A DNA stretch of 64,000 nucleotides from assembly GCF_900113055.1 (NCBI RefSeq), contig NZ_FONZ01000004.1, positions 62,001 to 126,000 on the forward strand. Direction: 5' to 3'. Position numbers and translations under genes: made by a program. The stretch comes from Flavimobilis marinus. GTDB taxonomy: Bacteria > Actinomycetota > Actinomycetes > Actinomycetales > Cellulomonadaceae. Under the pieces are notes generated by a model. That model was given only the letters and a program-made list of their open reading frames with translations, ran no database searches and was not told the origin of the DNA. Below, piece by piece: positions 1 to 8,136 of the stretch. The stretch's first letter is position 1. Every line of letters begins with the position of its first letter.

Positions 1-358
1 CGGTCTGCGCGTCGAGCGACGGGTCGCCCTTGGTCGCGACGGCGTAGAGGTAGGTGTTGGTCGCCCCGAAGGTGACCTCTTGGTACGTCTCGTGGTGCGC
101 GCCGACGGCGGCGACGCCGTCGAGAGCGGCCACGGCCTCGAGGTCGCGCTCGGCCAGGCCCTCGGCGGTCATGTCCGCGTCGATGACGAGGTCAGCCTTG
201 CCCCACGCGGCGCTCAGCGCGTCGTAGGTCCCGCGCTGGATGGCGTTCCCGGCCAGCAGGGTGGCGGCGACGAAGGCGGCGCCGAGGGCGATCGCGATGC
301 CGGCGGCGGTGAGTCTGCCGACGGAGCGGCGCATCTGGGCCAGGGTGAGGCGGATCAT
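1..358 (-). CDS. ABC transporter permease (FtsX/MacB type), partial
   Basis: Only the N-terminal 119 codons are in the window; the gene runs off the left edge. The protein opens with a short cytoplasmic stretch ([12 protein letters not shown]) and one hydrophobic helix at about residues 14-38, followed by the start of an extracytoplasmic MacB-like domain. The ATG overlaps the stop of the upstream ATPase gene as ATGA (355-358), so the two are translationally coupled and should form one exporter. This arrangement is that of FtsX-family permeases in lipoprotein or peptide exporters; the substrate cannot be inferred. Confidence 0.85.
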   Translation of the reverse strand, partial: MIRLTLAQMRRSVGRLTAAGIAIALGAAFVAATLLAGNAIQRGTYDALSAAWGKADLVIDADMTAEGLAERDLEAVAALDGVAAVGAHHETYQEVTFGATNTYLYAVATKGDPSLDAQT

Positions 359-1137
359 CGGGTGGCCTCGGTGGGGGCCTCGACGGTGCGCAGGGCGTCG
401 AGGCCGGCCAGGACGGCTTCGGGGGTGGGGTCGGAGATGTCGCCGGCGATGCGGCCGTCGGCGATGAGCACGACGCGGTCGGCGTAGGCGGCGGCGGCGG
501 GGTCGTGGGTGACCATGATGATGGTGCGCCCGAGCTCGCGCACGGAGCGGCGCAGGAAGCTGAGGACCTCGGCGCCGGAGCGGGAGTCGAGGTTGCCGGT
601 GGGTTCGTCGGCGAAGACGACCTCGGGCTGGGCGATCAGGGCGCGGGCGATGGCCACGCGTTGCTGCTGGCCGCCGGAGAGCTCGGAGGGGCGGTGGGTG
701 AGGCGGTCGCGCAGGCCGAGGGTGTCGACGAGGGTGGCCAGCCACGCGCGGTCGACCTTGGCGTTGCCCAGGTCCAGGGGCAGGACGATGTTCTGCTCGG
801 CGGTGAACATGGGCAGGAGGTTGAAGGACTGGAAGACGAAGCCGACGCGGGTGCGGCGCAGCTCGGTGACGGCGTTGTCGCCCAGGGCGGTGATCTCGGT
901 CTCGCCGAGGAACGCTTGGCCGCTGGTGGCGGTGTCGAGGCCGGCGAGCAGGTGCATGAGGGTGGACTTGCCCGAGCCGGAGGGGCCCATGATGGCGGTG
1001 AAGCGTCCGGCCGCGAAGTCCACGTCGACGTTGTCCAGGGCGATGACGGCGGCTTCGCCGGTGCCGTAGACCTTGGTCAGGGCGCGGGCGCGCACGGCGG
1101 TCCCGGTCGCGGTGGGCTGGTAGACGGTGGTGTCCAT
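355..1137 (-). CDS. ABC transporter ATP-binding protein (MacB/LolD type)
   Basis: A 260-residue nucleotide-binding subunit that should power the FtsX-type permease encoded just downstream. Walker [10 protein letters not shown] lies at about residues 51-59, the signature [15 protein letters not shown] and Walker [13 protein letters not shown] follow, and the sequence has the LolD/MacB-like DEPTGNLDS hallmark. The start at 1137 is chosen because AAGGA sits 5 nt upstream; an in-frame upstream extension to 1176 has no ribosome site. A possible -10 (TAGCGT) lies at 1184-1189 on the minus strand. Confidence 0.9.
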   Translation of the reverse strand: MDTTVYQPTATGTAVRARALTKVYGTGEAAVIALDNVDVDFAAGRFTAIMGPSGSGKSTLMHLLAGLDTATSGQAFLGETEITALGDNAVTELRRTRVGFVFQSFNLLPMFTAEQNIVLPLDLGNAKVDRAWLATLVDTLGLRDRLTHRPSELSGGQQQRVAIARALIAQPEVVFADEPTGNLDSRSGAEVLSFLRRSVRELGRTIIMVTHDPAAAAYADRVVLIADGRIAGDISDPTPEAVLAGLDALRTVEAPTEATR

Positions 1138-1276
1138 GAGGGTCCTTCGATCGACGTCGTGCACGGTCCTGCGCACGTTCTCGACGCTACGGACCGAGGC
1201 CAGCTGCTCGCATCGGGCTCCGGGCGGGTCCTGCGCGCGCTGGTGTCATCCCGTGGTCGTACACCGCCCGGGCCGA

Positions 1277-1303
1277 CCTCACACTCTGGCCTCCTGCCTC
1301 GTC
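1277..1303 (+). promoter_or_regulatory. candidate ECF41-dependent promoter
   Basis: CCTCACA (1277-1283), a spacer of exactly 16 nt and CGTC (1300-1303) match the ECF41 promoter pattern TGTCACA-N16-CGTC as I recall it from the literature, with 5/7 at -35 and 4/4 at -10. It ends 34 nt before the ATG of the oxidoreductase gene that is co-transcribed with the ECF41 sigma gene. Autoregulation is inferred. Confidence 0.55.
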
Positions 1304-1337
1304 ATACGGGTGAGAAGGACACCCACGAGGAGGAACC

Positions 1338-2552
1338 ATGACCGATCGTGCACGGCCGACCAGGGGCAACCCGGGCGGCTCGCAGACCGTGCTCGTGCTC
1401 GGCGCGGGGTACGCCGGGATCATGACGGCGAACGGCGTCAGAGCTGCCCTGCGTCCCGACGAGGCGGCGTCCGTGCGCGTCGTGCTCGTGGCGCCGGGGG
1501 CACAGTTCGTGGAGCGGGTCCGGCTGCACCAGCTGATCGCGGGGTCGGTGGGCGGGGTGACGCGGGCGCTCGATGACCTGCTCCATCCGGAGGTCGAGGT
1601 CGTCGACGGGTACGCGACGCGCATCGACCCAGACGCACGGGAGGTCGAGGTCGATCGCTCGACCGTGCTGGGCTACTCCGTCCTCGTCTACGCCGTCGGC
1701 AGCGGAGCCCGTCCCGCGGCCGTGGACCCCCACGCCCGCGTGGTCGCGTGCGCCGAGGATTCCGCCTTGGCCCGCCAGGACCTCGCCGGGCTCGCGCCGG
1801 GACGTGCTGTCGTCGTGGTCGGCGCGGGGATGACCGGGGTCGAGACGGCGAGCGAGGTGGCCCAGGCGCGCCCCGACCTGCAGGTGACCCTCGTCAGCGC
1901 CGGCGTCCTGCTCCCCGGCAGCCCGGCACGTGCCCGCGGGCGGGTGGAGCGCACCATCCGCGAGCTCGGCGTCGCGCTGCGGACGTCCGCCACGGTGGTG
2001 GCTGTCGGGCGGGACGCCGTCACCCTGGCCGACGGGACCGTCGTGCCGGCCCACCTCTGCCTGTGGGCCGGCCCGCTCACGACGCCCGAGCTCGCGGCGT
2101 CGAGCGGGCTCCCGGTCGACGGCCGCGGCCGGCTACTGGTCGACGGCGCGCTGCGGACGCTCGGGCATCCGGACATCGTGGGCGCCGGGGATGCCGTGTC
2201 GCTGCCGGACGTCGTCGGGGGGCACCTGCGCCCTTCGTGCGCGTCCGCTCTGGCGCTCGGCCGTCGGGCCCAGGACACGGTGCTGGCGCTCGTGCGCCAC
2301 GAGCCGGTGGTCGCACGTCCGGTCGGCTATCTGGTGCAGTGCCTCAGCCTCGGTCGTGCGGGCGGGTACGTTCAGCTCGTGAAGCCTGACGACACGCCAT
2401 TGCCGCTCGCCCTGCACGGGCGCCCTGCCGCGCTCGTGAAGGAGCAGATCACCCGCATGGCGGTGGCGGCGGTCGAGCGCGAGCGGCGACGCCCCGGGTC
2501 GTACGTCGTGCCGCCAGGGCCGCGTCCCCAGCGCGCGCGAGCCGGGGCATGA
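1338..2552 (+). CDS. FAD/NAD(P)-dependent oxidoreductase, NDH-2-like (ECF41 partner)
   Basis: A 404-residue two-dinucleotide-fold flavoprotein. The FAD site GAGYAG lies near residues 22-27, a second NAD(P)-binding GAGMTG near 157-162 and the GAGDAV motif near 281. This is the Pyr_redox_2 / type II NADH dehydrogenase-like layout, but there is no clear C-terminal membrane anchor, so a soluble or peripheral oxidoreductase is likely. GAGGAGGAACC precedes the ATG. It overlaps the sigma gene by ATGA. ECF41 sigma factors are known to sit beside carboxymuconolactone decarboxylases, oxidoreductases or epimerases, so this gene is the probable regulatory target. Its substrate is unknown. Confidence 0.85.
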   Translation: MTDRARPTRGNPGGSQTVLVLGAGYAGIMTANGVRAALRPDEAASVRVVLVAPGAQFVERVRLHQLIAGSVGGVTRALDDLLHPEVEVVDGYATRIDPDAREVEVDRSTVLGYSVLVYAVGSGARPAAVDPHARVVACAEDSALARQDLAGLAPGRAVVVVGAGMTGVETASEVAQARPDLQVTLVSAGVLLPGSPARARGRVERTIRELGVALRTSATVVAVGRDAVTLADGTVVPAHLCLWAGPLTTPELAASSGLPVDGRGRLLVDGALRTLGHPDIVGAGDAVSLPDVVGGHLRPSCASALALGRRAQDTVLALVRHEPVVARPVGYLVQCLSLGRAGGYVQLVKPDDTPLPLALHGRPAALVKEQITRMAVAAVERERRRPGSYVVPPGPRPQRARAGA

Positions 2553-3520
2553 CCGTCACCGACAACCTCGGCCCTGGTGGCGCGGTGCACCGCCACCTGA
2601 TCGGGGTCGCGTACCGGCTCCTGGGTTCCGTCCACGACGCGGAGGACGCCGTCCAGGACGCTCTCGAGCGCTGGTCCGCCCTCCCGGAGCAGGGCGACGT
2701 GCGCGAACCGGTGGCATGGCTCACGACGGTCGTGAGCCGGCTGAGCGTCGACCGGCTCCGTTCGGCGCGCGCCCGGCGCGAGTCGTACGCGGGCATCTGG
2801 CTCCCCGAGCCGGTGCTCGGTGACGCGGTCGCCCCTCGAGGCGCGGGACGTGCGGCTGCTCCCGAGGATGTCGTCACCCTGGACGAGTCCGTGTCCTTCG
2901 CGCTCCTGACCGCGATGGAACAGCTCACCCCCGCGGAGCGCACGGCGCTGATCCTGCACGACGTCTTCGCGCTGACCTTCGTCGAGGTCGCGGCGATCCT
3001 GGACCGGACGCCCGAGGCATGCCGACAGCTCGCCACGTCGGCTCGGCGCCACCTGCGCGGCCGCCCGCGCTTCGCCGTCGACGGTCCGGAGCGGGACCGG
3101 GCGGTCCGGGCCTTCGCCGACGCGTGCCGGACGGGTGACGTGGACGCGCTCACCCGGGTGCTGGCGCCCGATGTCATCACCCGGTCGGACGGCGGAGGCC
3201 ACGTGCACGCGGCTCGGCGAGCCGTCGTCGGTGCAGAGCAGGTGGCGCGGTTCCTCCTCGGGGTCCTCGGCGGGCAGGCACGGCACGGGAGGTCGCCCGA
3301 GGTCGCGTTCGAGCCGGTCAACGGCCGCCGCGGTCTAGTCCTGCGCGAGGACGGCGCGATCACGGCGGTCGTCGACGTCGCCGTCGCGGCCGGTCTGGTT
3401 GCGGAGATCGCGATCGTCCTCAACCCGGACAAGCTTCCCTCCGGCACCGCGGCGTCGAAGTCGGGGCCCCCCGCCCCCGGCGCGCTTCAGGATCCGGGAC
3501 GGACCAGCCCGGACTCGTAG
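2549..3520 (+). CDS. ECF41-family RNA polymerase sigma factor with SnoaL-like C-terminal domain
   Basis: A 323-residue alternative sigma factor. Sigma region 2 (AYRLLGSVHDAEDAVQDAL) and region 4 (residues about 120-170) are followed by a SnoaL/NTF2-like extension. The ECF41 signatures are all visible: WLPEP in the linker (about 84-88), DGGG at about 212-216 and NPDKL at about 292-296. In this family the extension replaces a separate anti-sigma factor and tunes activity; no anti-sigma gene is adjacent here. The ATG overlaps the oxidoreductase stop (ATGA). The 3' end overlaps the convergent response-regulator gene by 34 nt. Confidence 0.92.
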   Translation: MTVTDNLGPGGAVHRHLIGVAYRLLGSVHDAEDAVQDALERWSALPEQGDVREPVAWLTTVVSRLSVDRLRSARARRESYAGIWLPEPVLGDAVAPRGAGRAAAPEDVVTLDESVSFALLTAMEQLTPAERTALILHDVFALTFVEVAAILDRTPEACRQLATSARRHLRGRPRFAVDGPERDRAVRAFADACRTGDVDALTRVLAPDVITRSDGGGHVHAARRAVVGAEQVARFLLGVLGGQARHGRSPEVAFEPVNGRRGLVLREDGAITAVVDVAVAAGLVAEIAIVLNPDKLPSGTAASKSGPPAPGALQDPGRTSPDS

Positions 3521-4200
3521 GCGGTCACCACCGCTTGCACCCGGTCGCGCGCGCCGAGCTTGGCGAGCACGCGGCCCACGTGGGTCTTGACGGTCGCCTC
3601 GGCGACGAACAGGTCCGTGCCGATCTCGGTGTTCGAGCGACCTCGGGCCATGAGCACGAGGACCTCGCGCTCGCGCTCGGTGAGGCTGCCGAGGCGGGCG
3701 TCGTCGGCCGGGTCGGCGGGGGCGTCGCCCGTGAGCGCGGTGGACATGTGCTCGAGCAGCCGGCGCGTGCTCGACGGCGCGATCACGGCGTCCCCGCGGT
3801 GCACCGTCCGGATCGCGCCCAGCATCTCCTCGGGCGGGGCATCCTTGAGCAGGAAGCCGCTCGCTCCCGCCCGGATGGCCTCGAGCACGTACTCGTCGAG
3901 GTCGAAGGTCGTCAGCACGATGATCCGTGACTGGGCGCCGGCGGCACTGGGGCGGGCCCACGCCTCCGCCAGGCGCGCGGTCGCCGTGAGCCCGTCGGTG
4001 CCGGGCATCCGCACGTCCATGAGCACGACGTCGGGGCGCAGCGGCGTCAGCAGCCGCACGGCCTCGTCGCCGTCCCCGGCCTCGGCCACCACGTGCAGGT
4101 CGGGCTGAGAGTCGATCACCATCCGGAAGCCGGCGCGCACGAGCTGCTGGTCGTCGACCAGGGCCACACGGATCTGGTCAGGTGCGGGGAGGTCGGTCAT
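3487..4200 (-). CDS. NarL/LuxR-family response regulator
   Basis: A 237-residue response regulator. The receiver domain spans roughly residues 10-130, with phosphoacceptor Asp62 in VVLMDVRMPG, and a GerE/LuxR helix-turn-helix lies at about 168-222 (LTEREREVLVLMARGRSNTEIG). The start MTDLPAPDQ at 4200 overlaps the kinase stop as ATGA, so the pair is coupled. Its partner is the DesK-like kinase encoded immediately upstream. Regulons of such actinobacterial pairs are often local ABC exporters; the MacB-like exporter about 2.5 kb away is a candidate only. Confidence 0.93.
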   Translation of the reverse strand: MTDLPAPDQIRVALVDDQQLVRAGFRMVIDSQPDLHVVAEAGDGDEAVRLLTPLRPDVVLMDVRMPGTDGLTATARLAEAWARPSAAGAQSRIIVLTTFDLDEYVLEAIRAGASGFLLKDAPPEEMLGAIRTVHRGDAVIAPSSTRRLLEHMSTALTGDAPADPADDARLGSLTEREREVLVLMARGRSNTEIGTDLFVAEATVKTHVGRVLAKLGARDRVQAVVTAYESGLVRPGS

Positions 4201-5435
4201 CGCTCGCTCCGGTCGGGGAGGGGAAGGGTGAGGCGCACGCGGAACCCGCCGCCGGGGCGCGGGCCGGAGACCAGGGTGCCACCGAACATGGCCGCGCGCT
4301 CCGACATCCCGAGCACGCCGTGCCCGGCCCCGTCCGAGGTCGCAGCGGCGCCGCGGCCGTCGTCGGCGACCTCGAGGACCACGCTCGCCGCGTTCCACTG
4401 CTGCAGCACGGTTACCGCCGGGTCAGGACCGGCGTGCTTGAGGACGTTGGTCAGGGACTCCTGGCACACGCGGTACAGCGCGAGCCCGACGCCGGGCGGC
4501 AGCGGGCGCGCGGTGCCCATGCGGACGAGGGAGACGCGCAGGCCGCTCTCACGCATCTGCTCGAGGAGCTGTTCGATGTCCCCGCTCGCGGGCTGCGGGG
4601 CACGCTCGGGGGACCTCGTCCCGCCCGTGGTCGACCCGCTCGCGCCGTCGGCGTCGTCATCGGTCTGGTCCGTGCGCAGGACGCCGAGGAGTCGCCGCAT
4701 GTCGGCGAGGGCGTCACGCCCGGTCTCGGCGATCGTCCCGAGCGCGTGCGCTGCGGCGTCCGGGTTCGCGGCGGCCGCGTACCTGCCGCCGTCGGCCTGC
4801 GCGATCATCACCGACAGCGAGTGGGCGACGATGTCGTGCATCTCCCGTGCGATGCGGGTGCGCTCCGCCGCGGCGGCGAGGCGCGCGAGCTGCTCGTGCT
4901 CGGTCTCAAGCTGGCGGGCGCGGTCCTCGAGCGCCTGCACGGTGGTCAGCCGGGAGCGGCGCGCGAAGGCGAACGCCCATACGGTGAGCACGAGCATGGT
5001 GCCGAAGAAGGCGTAGCTCACCGCCTCGCCCAGCCCGCCGTTCGACTGACCCGTCACCTGGGCCGAGCCGATCCCGACGCCGAGGAGCGCGCCGAGGAGC
5101 GCGAGGCGCCGGGCCCAGCGCGGGCCGCGGACGGTGACCGAGTGCAGGGCCCAGCAGACGGCGACGATCGCGGGCGTGAGGATGATGTGCGCCATGGGCG
5201 TGAAGGCCGCGGCGATCGCGTAGACGGAGACGGCGGAGGCCACCGGGTTGGTGCGGCGGAAGGCCAGCGGCGCGAGGAGCGCGACCGATGCCACAGCGGC
5301 AGGCAGGGCGCCGAGGTAGATCCCCGCGGTGCTGGCCAGCATGAGCCCGACGAGCAGGGCAACCGTGCCGTCCACGGTCCGCGGGTGCTCGCGCAGCCAT
5401 CGGCGCGTCCCTGTCGTCTCCTCCACGCCGTTCAC
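4197..5435 (-). CDS. two-component sensor histidine kinase (HisKA_3 type)
   Basis: A 412-residue membrane kinase. About five hydrophobic segments occupy residues 20-160, a short coiled region follows, and the dimerisation/phosphoacceptor box RIAREMHDIVAHSLSVM is near residue 195, characteristic of HisKA_3 kinases paired with LuxR-type regulators. The C-terminal ATPase domain shows DDGRGAAATSDGAGHGVLGM. The start is GTG at 5435 with no obvious ribosome site; GTG at 5426 is possible. No extracytoplasmic sensor domain is visible, so it probably senses within the membrane. Confidence 0.9.
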   Translation of the reverse strand: MNGVEETTGTRRWLREHPRTVDGTVALLVGLMLASTAGIYLGALPAAVASVALLAPLAFRRTNPVASAVSVYAIAAAFTPMAHIILTPAIVAVCWALHSVTVRGPRWARRLALLGALLGVGIGSAQVTGQSNGGLGEAVSYAFFGTMLVLTVWAFAFARRSRLTTVQALEDRARQLETEHEQLARLAAAAERTRIAREMHDIVAHSLSVMIAQADGGRYAAAANPDAAAHALGTIAETGRDALADMRRLLGVLRTDQTDDDADGASGSTTGGTRSPERAPQPASGDIEQLLEQMRESGLRVSLVRMGTARPLPPGVGLALYRVCQESLTNVLKHAGPDPAVTVLQQWNAASVVLEVADDGRGAAATSDGAGHGVLGMSERAAMFGGTLVSGPRPGGGFRVRLTLPLPDRSER

Positions 5436-5532
5436 CCTAGGTCGCCGCCCCGGGCCCGCGCGTCATCCCCCGGGACCATTGTGAGGAGGGCGACGTCAGC
5501 CTTGCGCGTCAAGGACGTGCCAAGAGGACGCC

Positions 5533-6234
5533 ATGACCTACCATGGCGACATGACCCATGTGCTCTTGGCAGAAGACGACCCGGCGATCGCCGAACCGTT
5601 GGCGCGTGCGCTCACCCGCGAGGGCTACGACGTCGTGGTCCAGGGCACGGGACAGGGAGCGATCGACAACGTCGGCTCCGCGGACCTGGTCGTGCTCGAC
5701 CTCGGTCTCCCGGACATGGACGGGCTGGACGTCGCCCGGGCGATCCGCAGCCAGGGTCTGACGACGCCGATCCTCGTGCTGACCGCACGGGCGGACGAGG
5801 TGGACCTCGTCGTCGGGCTCGACGCTGGCGCCGACGACTACGTCACCAAGCCGTTCCGGCTCGCTGAGCTCCTGGCCCGGGTGCGCGCGCTGCTGCGCCG
5901 CACGCACGGCGAGGTCGAGGTGGACGAGGAGCTGCGCGCCCAGGACGTGCGCGTCGACGTGGCCGCCCACCGCGCGTTCCAGGGTGAGCGCGAGCTGCAC
6001 CTGACGACCAAGGAGTTCGAGCTGCTGCGCGTGCTCGTGGGCAGCGCCGGGAGCGTCGTCGTGCGCGACACGCTCATGCGCGAAGTGTGGGGCTCGGAGC
6101 TCGTGGGCTCGACCAAGACGCTCGACATGCACGTGTCGTGGCTGCGCCGCAAGCTCGGCGACGACGCAAACGCCCCGCGCTACATCTCGACCGTGCGCGG
6201 CCTCGGCTTCCGGTTCGAGACCGGCGTCGGCTGA
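5533..6234 (+). CDS. OmpR/PhoB-family response regulator
   Basis: A 233-residue regulator with a receiver domain (acidic pair EDD near residue 14-16, phosphoacceptor Asp56 in LVVLDLGLP, conserved Lys in VTKPF) and a winged-helix DNA-binding domain from about 135 onward. AAGAGGA lies 4 nt before the ATG at 5533; the ATG six codons later (MTHVLLAEDD) matches family starts but lacks a site. It is followed after 6 nt by its kinase. The 97-nt gap to the divergent kinase gene contains CCTTG-N5-CAAGG (5500-5514), a possible small operator. Confidence 0.93.
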   Translation: MTYHGDMTHVLLAEDDPAIAEPLARALTREGYDVVVQGTGQGAIDNVGSADLVVLDLGLPDMDGLDVARAIRSQGLTTPILVLTARADEVDLVVGLDAGADDYVTKPFRLAELLARVRALLRRTHGEVEVDEELRAQDVRVDVAAHRAFQGERELHLTTKEFELLRVLVGSAGSVVVRDTLMREVWGSELVGSTKTLDMHVSWLRRKLGDDANAPRYISTVRGLGFRFETGVG

Positions 6235-6240
6235 CCCTCG

Positions 6241-7572
6241 ATGCGTCGCCGGGTGATCCTGGCGACCGTCTCGGCGGTCGCGGTCGCTGTCCTCCTGCTC
6301 GGCTTCCCGCTCGCGTTCCTCGGCGCGCAGCTCGTCAAGAACAACGAGCTGCGCGAGCTCCAGATCCGCGCGCAGAACATCTCTCGCACGATCGAGGGAC
6401 GTCTCACCCGGGACGACCAGGTCACCGTGGAGTCGCTCGAGCCCCACGTCGGCGGGGAGGGGCGGCTGTCGGCGTACATCCAGGTCGTCACGCCCACGGG
6501 TGAGCGCATCACCGCGGGCGAGGAGATCACGGGGCAGACCCAGGAGGTCGCGAACCTGACGGACAGCAACGCGCTCGTCTACGTCCAGGTGTCGCAGTGG
6601 GACCTGTACCTGCGCAGCGCGCAGATCGTCGTGCTGGTGATCGTGGCGTCGGTCGTGGCCGTGGGCGCGGGCATCCTCGTGGCCATCTGGCAGGCGAACC
6701 GGCTGTCCGCGCCGCTGCTGTACCTCGCTGCCTCGGCGGAGCAGCTCGGCTCCGGCCAGGTCCGACCGCACGTCGAGGCGTCGGGCGTGGAGGAGATCGA
6801 CCTCGTCGCCGCGGAGCTCGCGCGGTCCTCGGACCGGATGGCCTCGCGGCTGGCCGTCGAGCGGCAGTTCGCCTCGGACGCCTCGCACCAGCTGCGGACG
6901 CCGCTGACGGCCCTGACCATGCGGATCGAGGAGATGGCCCTGGCCGCGCCGGACAACCCGGAGGTCCAGGAGGAGGCGCGCATCTCGCTCGAGCAGATCG
7001 AACGGCTGGTCGTCGTCGTCGACGACCTCCTCAGCCGGTCGCGGCGCGCCCTCGGCGGCACCAACGAGGCGCTCGTCCTGCTCGACGTCGTCGCGCAGCA
7101 GGCCGAGGAGTGGGGGCCGACGTTCGAGCAGGCCGGCCGCCGGCTGGTGGTCGACATCGACGAGAGCACCCGGGTGCTCGCCTCGCCGGGCGGGCTCGCC
7201 CAGGTGCTCGCGACCCTCATCGAGAACTCGCTCAAGCACGGCGGCGGGACCACGACCGTGCGCTCGCGCGGGGGGACGAGCGGCGCCGTCGTCGTCGAGG
7301 TGGCCGACGAGGGCGACGGCGTGCCCGACGAGCTCGCCCCCCACATCTTCGAGCGCGAGGTCACGTCCGGCGCGGGGACCGGCCTCGGGCTGGCGCTCGC
7401 CCGCGACCTCGCCGCCGCCGACGGCGGGCGCCTCGAGCTCGCCCAGCGCCGCCCCGCGGTGTTCGCGCTGTTCCTCTCGGGCGTCCCGAAGAGCCTCGAC
7501 CCGTCGGTCGTGCTGCCGGTGGGCAGCGTGGTGTCCAGCGGGTGGGGCCGACGACGGCGCCCGCCGGCCTGA
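6241..7572 (+). CDS. HAMP-containing sensor histidine kinase
   Basis: A 443-residue kinase encoded directly after its OmpR-type regulator. There are two transmembrane helices (about 5-28 and 125-148) flanking a small extracytoplasmic sensor of about 95 residues, then HAMP, HisKA with His216 in FASDASHQLRTPL, and a HATPase domain (IENSLKHGG, ADEGDGVP, GTGLGLALARD). The C-terminal tail is arginine-rich. The signal is unknown. It ends 10 nt from the convergent gtrA-like gene, with no room for a conventional terminator. Confidence 0.93.
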   Translation: MRRRVILATVSAVAVAVLLLGFPLAFLGAQLVKNNELRELQIRAQNISRTIEGRLTRDDQVTVESLEPHVGGEGRLSAYIQVVTPTGERITAGEEITGQTQEVANLTDSNALVYVQVSQWDLYLRSAQIVVLVIVASVVAVGAGILVAIWQANRLSAPLLYLAASAEQLGSGQVRPHVEASGVEEIDLVAAELARSSDRMASRLAVERQFASDASHQLRTPLTALTMRIEEMALAAPDNPEVQEEARISLEQIERLVVVVDDLLSRSRRALGGTNEALVLLDVVAQQAEEWGPTFEQAGRRLVVDIDESTRVLASPGGLAQVLATLIENSLKHGGGTTTVRSRGGTSGAVVVEVADEGDGVPDELAPHIFEREVTSGAGTGLGLALARDLAAADGGRLELAQRRPAVFALFLSGVPKSLDPSVVLPVGSVVSSGWGRRRRPPA

Positions 7573-7582
7573 CAGATCCTGC

Positions 7583-8095
7583 TCAGCCGCGCGGTGCGGG
7601 AGCCTGCTCGGCGGGTGCCGTGAAGACCCAGTGGCGGTAGGCGAGGTACCGGAACACCATCCCGAGCACGAGGCCGACGCCGTTCGCGCTGATGTTGTCC
7701 GCGAGGGGCGAGCGCAGGTCCAGCACGTAGTGCGAGAACGCCAGGCAGGCCACGGCGATGCCCATCCCCCCGATGTTCACCACCGCGAAGCCCGCGAGCT
7801 CGCGCACGTGGTTGGCGGTGCGTCGCGCGGCGAAGGTCCAGTACCGGTTGCCGAGCCACGACACGAGGGTCGCGACCGCGACCGAGATCACCTTCGCCGT
7901 CAGCGGCTTGTGCTCGAGGAGGTCGCCCGGGCCGAACCGCAGCAGGTTGAACAGACCGAGGTCGACGACGAACGCGACGGCCCCCACCGACCCGAAGCGC
8001 GCGAGCTCGGCCAGGCGCGCCGCCAGGCGCACGGCCCGCCCGGACGTCGGTGTCGGCCGCTCGCCCTCGAGCGTCGGGGGTGCGCTGCTGGTCAT
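7583..8095 (-). CDS. GtrA family membrane protein
   Basis: A 170-residue protein with four predicted helices beginning near residue 32 (LARFGSVGAVAFVVDLGLFNLLRF), and the conserved FAARRTANHVRELAGFAVVNIGG region. GtrA proteins help move or present polyprenyl-phosphate-linked sugars for cell-surface glycosylation. A DPM-like glycosyltransferase at 13 kb is a plausible functional companion. The ATG at 8095 has no ribosome site but lies exactly 6 nt after a TACCCT -10, so a leaderless mRNA is likely. It diverges from purK. Confidence 0.9.
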   Translation of the reverse strand: MTSSAPPTLEGERPTPTSGRAVRLAARLAELARFGSVGAVAFVVDLGLFNLLRFGPGDLLEHKPLTAKVISVAVATLVSWLGNRYWTFAARRTANHVRELAGFAVVNIGGMGIAVACLAFSHYVLDLRSPLADNISANGVGLVLGMVFRYLAYRHWVFTAPAEQAPAPRG

Positions 8096-8101
8096 GCACC
8101 G

Positions 8102-8107
8102 AGGGTA
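8102..8107 (-). promoter_or_regulatory. -10 element of leaderless gtrA-like gene
   Basis: TACCCT on the minus strand, followed by 6 nt and the ATG at 8095. It faces away from the purK -10 only 15 bp to the right. Confidence 0.6.
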
Positions 8108-8122
8108 GCGCCGGGAAGCGTC

Positions 8123-8128
8123 TACCCT
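8123..8128 (+). promoter_or_regulatory. -10 element of leaderless purK
   Basis: TACCCT followed by 8 nt and GTG at 8137. No ribosome binding site is present, so initiation at the mRNA 5' end is inferred. Confidence 0.6.
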
Positions 8129-8136
8129 GGGTGCCC

